Assembly (NCBI RefSeq): GCF_009498295.1
Contig: NZ_CP040813.1
Coordinates: forward strand, 310,001-374,000
Direction: 5' to 3'
Length of the DNA stretch: 64,000 nucleotides
Source: Oceanihabitans sp. IOP_32
GTDB lineage: Bacteria > Bacteroidota > Bacteroidia > Flavobacteriales > Flavobacteriaceae
A model generated the notes under the pieces. It had not been told where the DNA came from, made no database searches, and saw only the letters and a program-made list of their open reading frames with translations. The position numbers were made by a program, and so were the translations under genes. The number at the start of each line of letters is the position of its first letter. The stretch's first letter is position 1. Positions 1 through 9,349 of the stretch are shown in pieces.

Positions 1-600
1 CCAGAAAACGTTATTGTTGAAGAACTTCCAAACTTTAATACCGTAGGTAAAGAAGCTTATAAAATGCTTGAAAAAACAGCAAAATATGTGTTGCGAGCGC
101 TTGCACTACATTTGGATTTAGAAGAGACTTACTTCGATGACTATATTTACCAAGGCAATTCCATTTTAAGACCCATACACTACCCGCCAATTACCAAAGA
201 ACCTAATGAAGCGGTTCGTGCCGCTGCCCACGGCGACATTAATTTAATTACCCTATTAATGGGCGCGCAAGGTCGCGGATTACAAGTGCAAAACAATAAA
301 GGGGAATGGATTGATGCTATAGCAGCACCCGATGAGCTTATGATTAATGTTGGCGATATGCTTTCTAGACACACCAATAATAAATTAAAATCAACCATAC
401 ACCGGGTTATTAACCCACCAAAAGAGCTTTGGGGAACATCCCGCTATTCTATTCCGTTTTTTATGCACCCCGTAAGTGAAATGAAACTAAACGTTCTAGA
501 AAGTTGTATTGACGACGACAACCCTAAAGCTTTCGACGATATTACAGCTGGCGAATTTTTAAATGAACGTTTAATAGAACTTGGATTGATAAAAAAATAA
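1..600 (+). CDS. Fe(II)/2-oxoglutarate-type oxygenase, isopenicillin N synthase family (5' truncated by window edge)
   Basis: The reading frame is open from base 1, so the gene starts outside the window; 199 C-terminal residues are visible. A His-x-Asp pair (HGD, fragment residues 77-79), a distal His (about residue 134, in TIHRV) and an Arg-x-Ser motif (RYS, about 148-150) are the iron and 2-oxoglutarate ligands of the double-stranded beta-helix fold in the isopenicillin N synthase-like family. Such enzymes oxidise small molecules in the cytoplasm; the substrate cannot be told from sequence. An intergenic gap of 67 bp follows before the SUI1-like gene on the same strand. Confidence 0.85.
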   Translation, partial: PENVIVEELPNFNTVGKEAYKMLEKTAKYVLRALALHLDLEETYFDDYIYQGNSILRPIHYPPITKEPNEAVRAAAHGDINLITLLMGAQGRGLQVQNNKGEWIDAIAAPDELMINVGDMLSRHTNNKLKSTIHRVINPPKELWGTSRYSIPFFMHPVSEMKLNVLESCIDDDNPKAFDDITAGEFLNERLIELGLIKK

Positions 601-667
601 TTAAACACCAAATTAACTGCATTGAAGTAAAACCACCGACCAAACTCTAAATTGAATAAAAAACAAT

Positions 668-997
668 ATGGACTTAAAAGATCAATTAAAAAATTTGTTT
701 CCTGAGCATATATCTGAAGAACCCATGAATGATTCTGAGGAAAATAATAATATCTGGTTACAGGACGATCCTATACTTTGCAAATACGAAAAACGAAAAG
801 GTAAACCCATAACTATTTTAGAAGGCTATACTGGTGCTACCGAAGATTTTAAAACATTGGCTAAAGACATAAAAAAAACCTTAAGCGTTGGCGGCAGTTT
901 TAAGGACGATAAAATAATAATTCAAGGTGATTATCGGGACAAAATCATGCAAATACTAAAAGACAAAGGCTTTAATGTAAAACGTGTTGGCGGCTAA
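668..997 (+). CDS. SUI1/eIF1-like translation initiation factor (YciH family)
   Basis: The product is 109 residues. The C-terminal 70 residues carry the SUI1 fold signature: KRKGKPITILEGY, then LSVGGSFKDDKIIIQGD, and a closing glycine pair. This is the bacterial YciH family, related to eukaryotic eIF1, which binds the small ribosomal subunit and affects start-site fidelity. The N-terminal 35 residues are acidic and poorly conserved, as is usual. It stands at the head of a tight cluster: the DUF1835 gene begins only 3 bp after its stop. Its link to the nucleoside phosphorylase downstream is unexplained. Confidence 0.9.
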   Translation: MDLKDQLKNLFPEHISEEPMNDSEENNNIWLQDDPILCKYEKRKGKPITILEGYTGATEDFKTLAKDIKKTLSVGGSFKDDKIIIQGDYRDKIMQILKDKGFNVKRVGG

Positions 998-1000
998 TTT

Positions 1001-1936
1001 ATGACCGAGTCCATATTACATATTACTAACGGTACCCATCTCACAAATTATTTAACCGAATTAAATATTACTGGAGAAAAACTAACATGGCAAGAAATGT
1101 TATGTGAAGGCCCCACACAAACTACCGTTGCGAATGACCCCTTTTTAAAACTTAGAAGCGGCTTTTTAAAATCATTTTATGATATTGATTTAGATGTTTC
1201 TGAATTAAAAAAGGAACTTGATAAACTAAATGATTGGGAGTCCTATTCAGAAATTATACTGTGGTTTGAATACGATTTATTTTGCCATATAAACCTACTA
1301 GCCGTAATAAGTCTGTTAAAACAAAAAAAAATAAACCTACCCTTATATTTAGTATGTAGTGGTAGAGTAAAAGGTGAGAAAAATTTAAAAGCCCTTTCAG
1401 AGCTTTCCCCGAATCAACTCTCAAAACACTACAAGGCTAAGGTCAAACTAAAACCAGAAGATATTGAATTGGCTAAAACACTTTGGAGCATTTATTGCGG
1501 TAAAGATCACAATCTATTTATACCTTATATTATACAAAACTCCAGTTTTAAATATTTAAACAATTGTTTAAAAGCCCACTTAGAACGCTTTCCAAATCCG
1601 AAGAATGGATTAAATGTGTTAGAACAAAATATTTTGAGTATGGTTAAAGATTACAACATTAAATCGAAACATCATGTTTTGGGTTATGCCCTTAACTACC
1701 AAGGATATTACGGGTATGGCGATCTTCAACTTAATAGAATAATCGACAATTTAAGCATCTTTTTTACCATTACAAACAATAGTATAACGCTTAATCGCAA
1801 GGGACACGAAGCCCTTTTAGGAACTCATAATTTTTCAGAAGAATTAAACAACAATATGGTTTTTGGCGGTGTTCACAAATCGGAGTTCCAATTTAGTAAA
1901 AAGCAGAATAAGCTAGTAAAATCAATTCTAAAATGA
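1001..1936 (+). CDS. DUF1835 domain-containing protein
   Basis: The 311-residue protein starts with the pattern ILHITNGTHLTNYL followed by WQEMLCEGP, which is the N-terminal signature of the DUF1835 family; a DUF3658-like C-terminal half is likely. No signal peptide or membrane segment is seen, so it is probably cytosolic. Its biochemical role is not known. Its stop overlaps the ATG of the next gene by 4 bp (ATGA), which indicates translational coupling with the nucleoside phosphorylase. Confidence 0.8.
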   Translation: MTESILHITNGTHLTNYLTELNITGEKLTWQEMLCEGPTQTTVANDPFLKLRSGFLKSFYDIDLDVSELKKELDKLNDWESYSEIILWFEYDLFCHINLLAVISLLKQKKINLPLYLVCSGRVKGEKNLKALSELSPNQLSKHYKAKVKLKPEDIELAKTLWSIYCGKDHNLFIPYIIQNSSFKYLNNCLKAHLERFPNPKNGLNVLEQNILSMVKDYNIKSKHHVLGYALNYQGYYGYGDLQLNRIIDNLSIFFTITNNSITLNRKGHEALLGTHNFSEELNNNMVFGGVHKSEFQFSKKQNKLVKSILK

Positions 1937-2799
1937 GCATTAAAAATTCAGAGTTAATTTTAAATCCAGATGGCAGTATTTATCATCTTAATTTAAAACC
2001 CGAAAACATTTCGAATACCATTATTCTTGTTGGCGATCAAGATCGTGTTGAGAAAATCACGAAACATTTTGATACGGTTGATTTTAAAACTCAAAAACGC
2101 GAGTTTAAAACACAAACCGGTACGTATAAGGGCAAACGTATAACGGTAATTTCCACAGGTATTGGTCCCGATAATATCGATATTGTTTTAAATGAATTGG
2201 ACGCCCTTGTAAATATCGATTTAAAGACCAGAAAACCTAAAGACACACTCACTAGTCTTGATATACTAAGAGTAGGCACATCGGGTTCCTTACAAAGCGA
2301 TATTCCGGTAGATGCTATAGTATTAAGCTCTCATGGTTTAGATATAAATGGTATGCTTCATTCTTATCAAATTCAGCCCATTTCCAACCCAAAAATGGAA
2401 GATGCTTTTATAAAACAAACCCAATGGTCGCCTTTAAAAGCGAGACCCATTATAATTGAAAACAGTAAAAAACTAGAAGCACAATTTAAAAGCAAAACCA
2501 CACATTCTGGCATCACGGCGACTGCTGGCGGATTTTATGCTTCTCAAGGTCGCGTGTTACGCTTACCGCTTCAAGATGACACCTTAAACGGCAAAATGGA
2601 TGCTTTTAATTTTGAAGGCGTTTGCATTACCAATTTAGAAATGGAAACATCGGCTATTTATGGCTTAGCCAAACTCATGGGACATCATGCCCTTTCTTTA
2701 AACGCCATAATTGCCAATAGAGCTAACGGTACTTTTAGCGAAAACCCTAAAAAAGCTGTAGAGAACCTTATTTTGTACACACTAGAAAGACTATCTTAA
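1933..2799 (+). CDS. Nucleoside phosphorylase (uridine phosphorylase-like)
   Basis: The 288-residue protein belongs to the PNP/UDP phosphorylase superfamily, which cleaves nucleosides with phosphate to free base and pentose-1-phosphate. Visible landmarks are VGDQDRVEKI near residue 34, the STGIGPDNIDIVLNEL phosphate-binding segment near 70, RVGTSGSL near 113, and NLEMETSAIYGLA near 233 with the Glu-Met-Glu ribose-binding signature. It overlaps the DUF1835 stop by 4 bp. It resembles the Udp branch more than PNP, but base preference cannot be assigned by eye. Confidence 0.85.
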   Translation: MSIKNSELILNPDGSIYHLNLKPENISNTIILVGDQDRVEKITKHFDTVDFKTQKREFKTQTGTYKGKRITVISTGIGPDNIDIVLNELDALVNIDLKTRKPKDTLTSLDILRVGTSGSLQSDIPVDAIVLSSHGLDINGMLHSYQIQPISNPKMEDAFIKQTQWSPLKARPIIIENSKKLEAQFKSKTTHSGITATAGGFYASQGRVLRLPLQDDTLNGKMDAFNFEGVCITNLEMETSAIYGLAKLMGHHALSLNAIIANRANGTFSENPKKAVENLILYTLERLS

Positions 2800-2810
2800 T
2801 TTAATTAATA

Positions 2811-3665
2811 ATGACGCAAATAAATATAGGTGGGGTTCCAGAACATTTTAATTTAGCTTGGTATTTAACCTTAAAGGAAGGAAACTATAAAGATAAAAAT
2901 ATAAATATACGATGGCACGATTATTACGGCGGTACAGGTGCGATGAATAAAGCCCTAAGAGAAAAAGAAATTGATATTGCCGTAATTCTTACCGAGGGCA
3001 TCGTAAAAGACATTATAAACGGCAACCCAAGCAAAATTGTGCAAACTTTTGTGCAATCCCCTTTAATTTGGGGTGTACATGTAGCACATCATTCCACCCA
3101 TAAAACTATTGAAGATTTAAAAGGCAAAAAAGCAGCCATTAGTCGCTATGGTTCTGGCTCGCATCTAATGGCTTATATAAATGCTCGAAATAACAATTGG
3201 GATTTAGATAAGGATTTAAATTTTGAAGTGATTAATACCCTTGATGGCGCCGTAACTGGTTTAACAAACGGCAAGGCAGATTATTTTTTATGGGAAAAAT
3301 TTACCACAAAACCTTTGGTTGATGATGGCACGTTTAGACACATAGCCAATTGCCCCTCACCTTGGCCGTGTTTTGTAATTGCTGCAAGAGAAGATTTTAT
3401 TGCATCAAACCAAACAACACTTAAAACCCTATTAAATATCATTAACCATACTACAGCTAATTTTAAAGACATTGAGAATATAGATAAAACCATAGCAAAC
3501 CGGTATGGCCAAAAACTAGAAGATGTACAAGAATGGTTAAAATTAACCGAATGGTCGCAAGAACTTATTGATGAAAAGACACTCGATGAGGTTCAAAAAG
3601 AACTATTTACCTTAAATATTATTCCAGAAATGGTCGATTACGAACAATTAACTCACAAACTATAA
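2811..3665 (+). CDS. Cytosolic solute-binding-type protein (SsuA/NMT1-like fold), no ABC partners
   Basis: The 284-residue protein has the layout of periplasmic binding proteins of the SsuA/THI5/NMT1 type: IGGVPEHFNLAWYL at the N terminus, EKEIDIAVILTEG, then LKGKKAAISRYGSGSHLMAY and a GLTNGKADYFLWEKF segment. Unlike transport-linked members it begins directly with the first beta strand and has no signal peptide or lipobox. No permease or ATPase lies nearby. A ligand-sensing or enzymatic role (compare THI5) is possible but not shown. It lies 11 bp after the nucleoside phosphorylase, probably in one operon. Confidence 0.7.
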   Translation: MTQINIGGVPEHFNLAWYLTLKEGNYKDKNINIRWHDYYGGTGAMNKALREKEIDIAVILTEGIVKDIINGNPSKIVQTFVQSPLIWGVHVAHHSTHKTIEDLKGKKAAISRYGSGSHLMAYINARNNNWDLDKDLNFEVINTLDGAVTGLTNGKADYFLWEKFTTKPLVDDGTFRHIANCPSPWPCFVIAAREDFIASNQTTLKTLLNIINHTTANFKDIENIDKTIANRYGQKLEDVQEWLKLTEWSQELIDEKTLDEVQKELFTLNIIPEMVDYEQLTHKL

Positions 3666-3721
3666 TCACCTTCAATTTCTTAAACAAATGTTAATACTAC
3701 AATTAAACCTGTACATATAGC

Positions 3722-3729
3722 TATTTTTG
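3722..3729 (+). promoter_or_regulatory. Bacteroidota -7 promoter box upstream of tlpA-like gene
   Basis: TATTTTTG matches the Bacteroidota consensus TAnnTTTG fully. It ends 19 bp before the ATG at 3749, giving a short leader. No TGAY-N4-ATCA palindrome lies upstream. Confidence 0.55.
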
Positions 3730-3748
3730 TACATTCAAAATTATAACG

Positions 3749-4783
3749 ATGAAAAAAATATTTTTACTATGTAGTGTATTAGCTGTTTCTGTAGCTTGTA
3801 AAGAAACACCTAAAAATTATGCTACGATATCAGGAACCATTACCAACAAAAACAGCGATTCTTTAGTGATACTAGCTAGAGATTACTCTAAAACTATTAA
3901 AGTTGAAGACAATGGCACTTTTAAAGATACTTTAAAGATAGAAACTGGAATTTATTCGCTTTACGATGGTAGCGAATCTACGCCTGTATTTTTAAAAAAC
4001 GGATTCGACCTTAATGTGACCCTAGATACTAAAGCCTTCGACGAATCTGTAAAATATACTGGAACGGGATCTGAACACAATGCTTTTTTAGCTGAAAAAT
4101 CCTTACTTGTTGAGAAATTACTTAATATAGATGAATTATCGAAATTAAACAGTACGGGGTTAGAGACTGAAATTGAAAATATAAAAAATGAATTAATTAC
4201 CTTTCACGATTCTAATTCACATATTGATACTTTCTTAATAAATCAGGGTAAAAAAGAGATTGAACCTATGTTAAAATTTTATAAACAATACATAGGAGAA
4301 TCTATTGCTTTAAAAGAAGAACTTCCTAAGGGATCGCCCTCTCCTACTTTTGAAAATTACGAAAACATCAATGGTTCAACAACTTCACTTTCAGATTTAA
4401 AAGGAAAATTCACCTATGTAGATATTTGGGCTACTTGGTGCGGCCCATGTAAAGCTGAAATCCCTGCTTTAAAAGCCCTAGAAAAAGAGTACCACGGGAA
4501 AAACATACAATTTTTAAGCATATCTATTGATGATGATAGAAGCCATGGGGGCTCTTGGGATAAAGCAAGAGAGAATTGGAAAGCTATGGTTAATGATAAA
4601 GAACTTGGTGGTATTCAGTTATTTGCGCCCAAAGGATGGCAGTCGCAATTTATTCAAGATTATAAAATAAAAGGTATTCCAAGGTTTTTATTGATTGATC
4701 CAGAAGGAAATATAGTATCACCCGATGCACCAAGACCTTCAAACAAATCTATTAAAGAATTGTTTACTGAATTAAATATTTAA
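3749..4783 (+). CDS. TlpA/ResA-like thiol-disulfide oxidoreductase lipoprotein with DUF4369 domain
   Basis: The 344-residue protein has a lipoprotein signal (MKKIFLLCSVLAVSVAC, lipobox Cys17), a DUF4369-type beta-rich N-terminal domain (about 25-120), a helical linker, and a C-terminal thioredoxin-like domain (about 195-340). The active site is WATWCGPCKAEIP, with the CxxC pair and the following cis-proline region IKGIPRFLL. It probably acts in the periplasm, reducing or shuffling disulfides, for example in cytochrome maturation. It is transcribed alone from the box at 3722 and ends at the strong terminator at 4787-4837. Confidence 0.9.
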   Translation: MKKIFLLCSVLAVSVACKETPKNYATISGTITNKNSDSLVILARDYSKTIKVEDNGTFKDTLKIETGIYSLYDGSESTPVFLKNGFDLNVTLDTKAFDESVKYTGTGSEHNAFLAEKSLLVEKLLNIDELSKLNSTGLETEIENIKNELITFHDSNSHIDTFLINQGKKEIEPMLKFYKQYIGESIALKEELPKGSPSPTFENYENINGSTTSLSDLKGKFTYVDIWATWCGPCKAEIPALKALEKEYHGKNIQFLSISIDDDRSHGGSWDKARENWKAMVNDKELGGIQLFAPKGWQSQFIQDYKIKGIPRFLLIDPEGNIVSPDAPRPSNKSIKELFTELNI

Positions 4784-4786
4784 GTT

Positions 4787-4837
4787 GAAAATGACATAAA
4801 AAAAACCGCAATTTGCGGTTTTTTTTATGTCATTTTC
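4787..4837. terminator. Bidirectional intrinsic terminator, 25-nt perfect inverted repeat
   Basis: Arms 4787-4811 and 4813-4837 are perfect reverse complements. The centre is CCGC/GCGG flanked by A8 on the left and T8 on the right, so the hairpin with a T run works on both strands. It lies between the stop of the TlpA-like gene (plus) and the stop of nnrDE (minus), which converge here. Confidence 0.92.
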
Positions 4838-4864
4838 TATTTCTTTATAGCTCTAGTTTGTTTT

Positions 4865-6400
4865 TTATTGATGTTCTGAAACATGTTTTGCTTGTTTAAA
4901 TAAATCTTTGAAAGCCGCACCCAAGTAATCTACAACATGATTCGCCATTAAACTTTCATATCCTAAATATTGAACTGCCAAATCTGCCGATCGGCCGTGT
5001 AAATAGACCCCAAACAAGGCGGCTGTTAACGGCTTATAACCTTGAGAAATTAATCCGGTAATAATTCCGGTAAGCACATCTCCAGTGCCTGCAGTAGCCA
5101 AACCAGGATTTCCTGTATTATTAACATATAAATCTTCTCGAGAAACAGTAATAGTATGCGCTCCTTTTATCACCACAATAACCTCGTATTTTATACTAAA
5201 ATCTTGTACCTTTTTGAGTTTATCAAAATCGTCTCTCCATTTTCCTATTAAACGTTCTAGCTCTTTAGGATGGGGAGTTAAAATAGTCGATTTTGGTACT
5301 AATTTTAATAGTGTTTTGTTTTGAGCTAGTATATTAACACCATCGGCATCAATAACCAAAGGGGTCTTATTGGTTTTTAAAAACGCTTCAAAGGCTTGGA
5401 CAGTTTGTTTAGCAGTACCAATACCAACGCCAAAACCAATCACGGTAGGTTCAATTTCCAATTTGATTTCAGAAATTAAAGTCTCGTATTCATCAGTAAT
5501 AACCATAGCCTCTGGAAAGGAAGATTGCAAAGCTGTATAACCGCATTTTGGAATATAGGCACTTACCAAACCTGCTCCAGCCGATAGAGCTGCTCTACTC
5601 GCTAAAGTTACCGCCCCAATTTTACCGTAACTACCACCAATTATTAATGTGTGTCCGAATGTTCCCTTATGCGAAAATTTTTCTCTAGGCCTATACATGA
5701 GGGTTGCTTCTGGCTTTCCTATTAAGTTCACATTTGTAAATGTCTCCTTTAAAAATCGGTCGTCTAAACCAATATTTAACACTTCCCATTGTTTGGTAAA
5801 TTTTGCTGTTTGTGGTAAGAAAAATACTAGTTTTGGTGACACAAAACTCAAGGTATAATCGGCCCAAACTACGGCATCTTCATCTTCAGCAATGCTATCG
5901 GTACTCAAGCCTGATGGAATATCTATCGATAAAGTAAAAGCTTCAGAATTTCTAAAATGTATGAATAAAGCGCGAACCCAATCGGCTGCGGGCCTGTTAA
6001 ATCCAATTCCAAAAACAGCATCAATTATAATATCATCTCGATGTATTTCGGGAAATTCTTCCCTGTAATTTAAGAGTGTTGGCCATTTTTTAGTAACATT
6101 TTTTATGTGATCATAATTTATTAAAAAATCTTTAGAACGTTTATCACTATAATTAACGATATACATTTTAACTTGGTAGTCATGCCTCATTAAATGCCGA
6201 GCAATTACTAAACCATCTCCCCCATTATTACCAATACCACAAAATACATGAATAGTAGCTTGAGCATTTTTTAAGTGTGCGTGGAGCCAATTAAAAACTT
6301 GAGTACCTGCGCGCTCCATTAGGTCTGTTGAGGACATGTTTTGGCGCTCTATCGTTAACTTATCGCCTTCATAAATTTGTGCTTTAGAATATATTTTCAT
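4865..6400 (-). CDS. nnrDE: Bifunctional NAD(P)H-hydrate epimerase / ADP-dependent dehydratase
   Basis: The 511-residue protein repairs hydrated NAD(P)H. The N-terminal YjeF_N domain (about 1-215) shows the epimerase motif HVFCGIGNNGGDGLVIARHL and DAVFGIGFNRP. The C-terminal ribokinase-like dehydratase domain (about 225-500) shows GGSYGKIGAVTLASRAAL, TPHPKELERL and the signature NPGLATAGTGDVLTGI. Length and domain order match the common bacterial fusion. It converges with the TlpA-like gene and is divergent from thrA; the 389-bp gap upstream probably holds both promoters. Confidence 0.95.
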   Translation of the reverse strand: MKIYSKAQIYEGDKLTIERQNMSSTDLMERAGTQVFNWLHAHLKNAQATIHVFCGIGNNGGDGLVIARHLMRHDYQVKMYIVNYSDKRSKDFLINYDHIKNVTKKWPTLLNYREEFPEIHRDDIIIDAVFGIGFNRPAADWVRALFIHFRNSEAFTLSIDIPSGLSTDSIAEDEDAVVWADYTLSFVSPKLVFFLPQTAKFTKQWEVLNIGLDDRFLKETFTNVNLIGKPEATLMYRPREKFSHKGTFGHTLIIGGSYGKIGAVTLASRAALSAGAGLVSAYIPKCGYTALQSSFPEAMVITDEYETLISEIKLEIEPTVIGFGVGIGTAKQTVQAFEAFLKTNKTPLVIDADGVNILAQNKTLLKLVPKSTILTPHPKELERLIGKWRDDFDKLKKVQDFSIKYEVIVVIKGAHTITVSREDLYVNNTGNPGLATAGTGDVLTGIITGLISQGYKPLTAALFGVYLHGRSADLAVQYLGYESLMANHVVDYLGAAFKDLFKQAKHVSEHQ

Positions 6401-6586
6401 TTTGAGCTTTTGTTTATTTACAACCGCCAGATTAGCAAGAAAACAATTTTGTGTTTTTGGGGCTAAAAGCTATTCGATAATTATTATAAATTCTTTAATA
6501 CTTATCTATTATTTCTGTCCAATCGGGCGTGTTTTTAATAATAATGAAAAAAAACTAGATTTATTTTTTAATCAAGCTAAAAATAA

Positions 6587-6594
6587 TACTTTTG
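6587..6594 (+). promoter_or_regulatory. -7 promoter box for the thrABC operon
   Basis: TACTTTTG is a full match to TAnnTTTG. It predicts a transcript starting near 6601, which leaves a leader of about 190 nt before thrA. That length is unusual beside the short leaders elsewhere in the window and fits an attenuation or RNA-level control. Confidence 0.5.
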
Positions 6595-6616
6595 ATTTGC
6601 ACTAAAAACTAATACA

Positions 6617-6733
6617 ATGATTCTTTTAAGCCAAAACATTACAAATAGTATCGCTTTACTTAAAAAAGAAACAACGGGTTTGAGTCATTTTCTTTTTATT
6701 ACCCCATGGGGTTTTAATTCTAAATGCACCTAA
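6617..6733 (+). CDS. Possible thr operon leader peptide (38 aa)
   Basis: An ATG-started frame of 38 codons begins about 16 nt after the predicted transcription start and ends 56 bp before thrA. It contains five Thr and four Ile codons, including the pair ETT, which would be the regulatory residues of a threonine attenuator. Near its 3' end the RNA can form ACCC-CATG-GGGT followed by a U-rich stretch. The codons are not clustered as tightly as in enterobacterial thrL and the stem is short, so this is only a candidate. Confidence 0.25.
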   Translation: MILLSQNITNSIALLKKETTGLSHFLFITPWGFNSKCT

Positions 6734-6789
6734 TGATATTAGTAAGCTTCATTCTCTTCAATAATCTAAAAATCAATAAGTCATAATTT

Positions 6790-9234
6790 ATGAAGGTTTT
6801 AAAATTTGGTGGCACCTCTTTAGGTTCCGCAGAAAATATAAATAGAGTTATAAATATTTTAACCGACTATTCTCAAAAAAAATCGGTTATCTGTGTTGTA
6901 TCGGCTGTTGGGGGTATAACCGATAAACTCTTATTAGCTGGTAAACAAGCTCAAAATAAAGACCAAGACTTTTTAAATACCTTTAGCAGTATCGAGGCGC
7001 TTCATTATAAGATTATAAAAGCGTTAAATCCTGATAAGAACCATACTATTTTGGGTTATGCCGAAGACAAATTAAACCAACTTAAAAGTTTATTGGAAGG
7101 CATTTATTTAATTAATGAATTGTCTCCCAAAACATCAGACAAACTGGTAAGTTTTGGAGAAGCCTTGTCTTCGTTCATCTTGGCAGAAACCATGAAACAC
7201 AGAGGTCTAGATACTGCACATAAAAACTCTCAAGAGCTCATAATTACCAATTCAGATTTCACAAAAGCGGAGGTTAATTTTAGTATTACCAATGCCAATA
7301 TTCAAACGTACTTTAATAGCGTAAATCAAAAAATCACCATTCTACCGGGGTTTGTTGCCAAGTCTAACTTAGATGAGCAAACAACACTTGGTCGAGGGGG
7401 GTCCGATTTTACGGCGGCCATTATTGCAGCAGCTTTAAAAGTAGAGCAATTAGAAATTTGGACCGATGTGAGTGGCATGTATACAGCTAACCCTAAGCTA
7501 GTGAAACAAGCCTATCCTATAGAAAAAATATCGTACAAAGAAGCGATGGAATTATCGCATTTTGGTGCCAAAGTTTTGTATCCGCCAACGGTTCAACCTG
7601 TTTTAGATTTAAACATTCCAATTCAGATAAAAAACACATTAAAACCAGAAGCACCGGGTACTGTAATTTCTAATGATAACCTTAGCGAAACCGCTCCTGT
7701 AAAAGGTATTAGCAATATAAATAATGTGGCTTTATTAACGTTACAAGGTGGTGGAATGATTGGAATTCCTGGGTTTTCTAAACGTTTGTTTGAAACCTTA
7801 GCTCAAGAAAAAATTAATATTATTTTAATTACTCAAGCCTCTTCAGAGCACTCTATTTGCTTAGGAATTGATGAAAACGATAGCGAAGCTGCCAAAACAG
7901 TAATAGATAGAACTTTTGAAAATGAAATCGCTTTGCGTAAAATAGACCCCATTATTGTAGAAAAAGGCTTATCTATAATTGCCTTAGTGGGTGATAATAT
8001 GAAAAACCATCAAGGTGTGAGTGGTAAAATGTTTAGTACCTTAGGTAAAAACAATATTAATATTAGAGCGATAGCTCAAGGCGCCTCAGAAAAAAACATA
8101 TCTGCAGTAATTTTAGAAAAAGATGTAAAAAAAGCACTTAATACCATGCATGAGCAATTTTTTGAAACACAAACCAAGCAACTTAATGTATTTATAACTG
8201 GTGTTGGTAATGTTGGAGAGCGTTTAGTTGAACAAATAAAGCAACAAAAAAAATACCTCAAGGAAAATTTAAAAATCAATTTAAGAGTGATTGGTTTATC
8301 AAATTCCAGAACGATGATTTTCGATGAAGAAGGTATTGATTTAAAACTGTGGAAAGACAAATTAAAAACAGGCCAACCCGCAACCATCGAGCAATTTTTC
8401 GAAAAAACTAAAGCTTTTAACTTGCGCAATAGCATTTTTGTAGATATTACAGCCAACAGTGAAATTGCCAATTTATACGCTCACTATTTACGAGAGAGCA
8501 TTGCTGTTGTAGCTTGCAATAAAATTGCCTGTTCTAGCGATTATGAAAACTACAGCTTATTAAAACGTCTATCGCTAAAATACAATGCCCCTTTTTTATT
8601 TGAGACCAATGTGGGTGCAGGTTTACCAATAATCGACACCTTAAACAACCTCATAACTTCGGGAGATAAAATAACGTCAATAAAAGCGGTGTTATCTGGG
8701 AGTTTAAATTATGTGTTTAACAACTTTAATGCTTCAACTAAATTTCATGATGTGGTAAAACAAGCTGCGGCCGAAGGTTATACAGAACCAGATCCCAGAA
8801 TAGACCTAAGCGGTGTAGATGTAGCCAGAAAAATCTTAATTTTAGCTAGAGAAAGCGGCATAGAAATGAATTTAGAGGATATTGTTAACACCCCATTTCT
8901 TTCAGAATCTGGTTTAAAGAGTGATACTGTCGACGATTTTTATAAAACTTTAATTGACGACGAAGCACATTATCAAAACTTATTCGCTTCCGCGGAAGCA
9001 AAAAAATGTCAGCTAAAATATGTAGCGCAATTAAATGACGGAAAAGCAAGCGTTGGTTTACAAGAAATTCCAGAAGGACATCCGTTTTACAACTTAGAAG
9101 GCAAAGACAATATTGTGATGTTTTATACCCAGCGTTACCCAGAGCAACCGATGATCATTAAAGGTGCTGGAGCAGGTGCCGATGTAACGGCCTCTGGTAT
9201 ATTCTCTGATATCATTAAAATTGGAAACTTATAA
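6790..9234 (+). CDS. thrA: Bifunctional aspartate kinase / homoserine dehydrogenase I
   Basis: The 814-residue protein catalyses the first and third steps from aspartate to threonine and methionine. The kinase domain opens with KFGGTSLGSAENI and has the GRGGSDFTAAI motif near residue 201. ACT-type regulatory domains occupy about 310-460. The homoserine dehydrogenase begins with the Rossmann motif FITGVGNVGERLV near 467, and AAAEGYTEPDPRIDLSG near 660 contains catalytic residues. Length is normal for the fusion. It is first in thrABC; threonine feedback through the ACT domains is expected from the family. Confidence 0.97.
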   Translation: MKVLKFGGTSLGSAENINRVINILTDYSQKKSVICVVSAVGGITDKLLLAGKQAQNKDQDFLNTFSSIEALHYKIIKALNPDKNHTILGYAEDKLNQLKSLLEGIYLINELSPKTSDKLVSFGEALSSFILAETMKHRGLDTAHKNSQELIITNSDFTKAEVNFSITNANIQTYFNSVNQKITILPGFVAKSNLDEQTTLGRGGSDFTAAIIAAALKVEQLEIWTDVSGMYTANPKLVKQAYPIEKISYKEAMELSHFGAKVLYPPTVQPVLDLNIPIQIKNTLKPEAPGTVISNDNLSETAPVKGISNINNVALLTLQGGGMIGIPGFSKRLFETLAQEKINIILITQASSEHSICLGIDENDSEAAKTVIDRTFENEIALRKIDPIIVEKGLSIIALVGDNMKNHQGVSGKMFSTLGKNNINIRAIAQGASEKNISAVILEKDVKKALNTMHEQFFETQTKQLNVFITGVGNVGERLVEQIKQQKKYLKENLKINLRVIGLSNSRTMIFDEEGIDLKLWKDKLKTGQPATIEQFFEKTKAFNLRNSIFVDITANSEIANLYAHYLRESIAVVACNKIACSSDYENYSLLKRLSLKYNAPFLFETNVGAGLPIIDTLNNLITSGDKITSIKAVLSGSLNYVFNNFNASTKFHDVVKQAAAEGYTEPDPRIDLSGVDVARKILILARESGIEMNLEDIVNTPFLSESGLKSDTVDDFYKTLIDDEAHYQNLFASAEAKKCQLKYVAQLNDGKASVGLQEIPEGHPFYNLEGKDNIVMFYTQRYPEQPMIIKGAGAGADVTASGIFSDIIKIGNL

Positions 9235-9349
9235 GCAAGCACGAGAGTATTACAAAGGGTTTACAACTCTAAAACACTATTTTTTCGACTAAACTTTAAT
9301 TGTAAATAGGAGTGTTTTAAATCTTTTACAACCACTAAATGGTATCTTA

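Larger units (their letters stand above)
6401..6789. other. Intergenic region between nnrDE and thrA, with thrA leader
   Basis: This 389-bp stretch separates divergent genes. It holds the probable thrA promoter box at 6587-6594, a 38-codon leader ORF at 6617-6733 and a short GC-rich palindrome near 6700. I could not place a convincing nnrDE promoter. The open frame at 6402-6605 has no coding character I trust. Confidence 0.5.

Noticed and set aside
6402-6605. Open frame of 67 codons upstream of thrA
   Set aside because: Low-complexity, Cys/Tyr-rich translation without family resemblance, lying across the divergent promoter region and overlapping the thrA -7 box.
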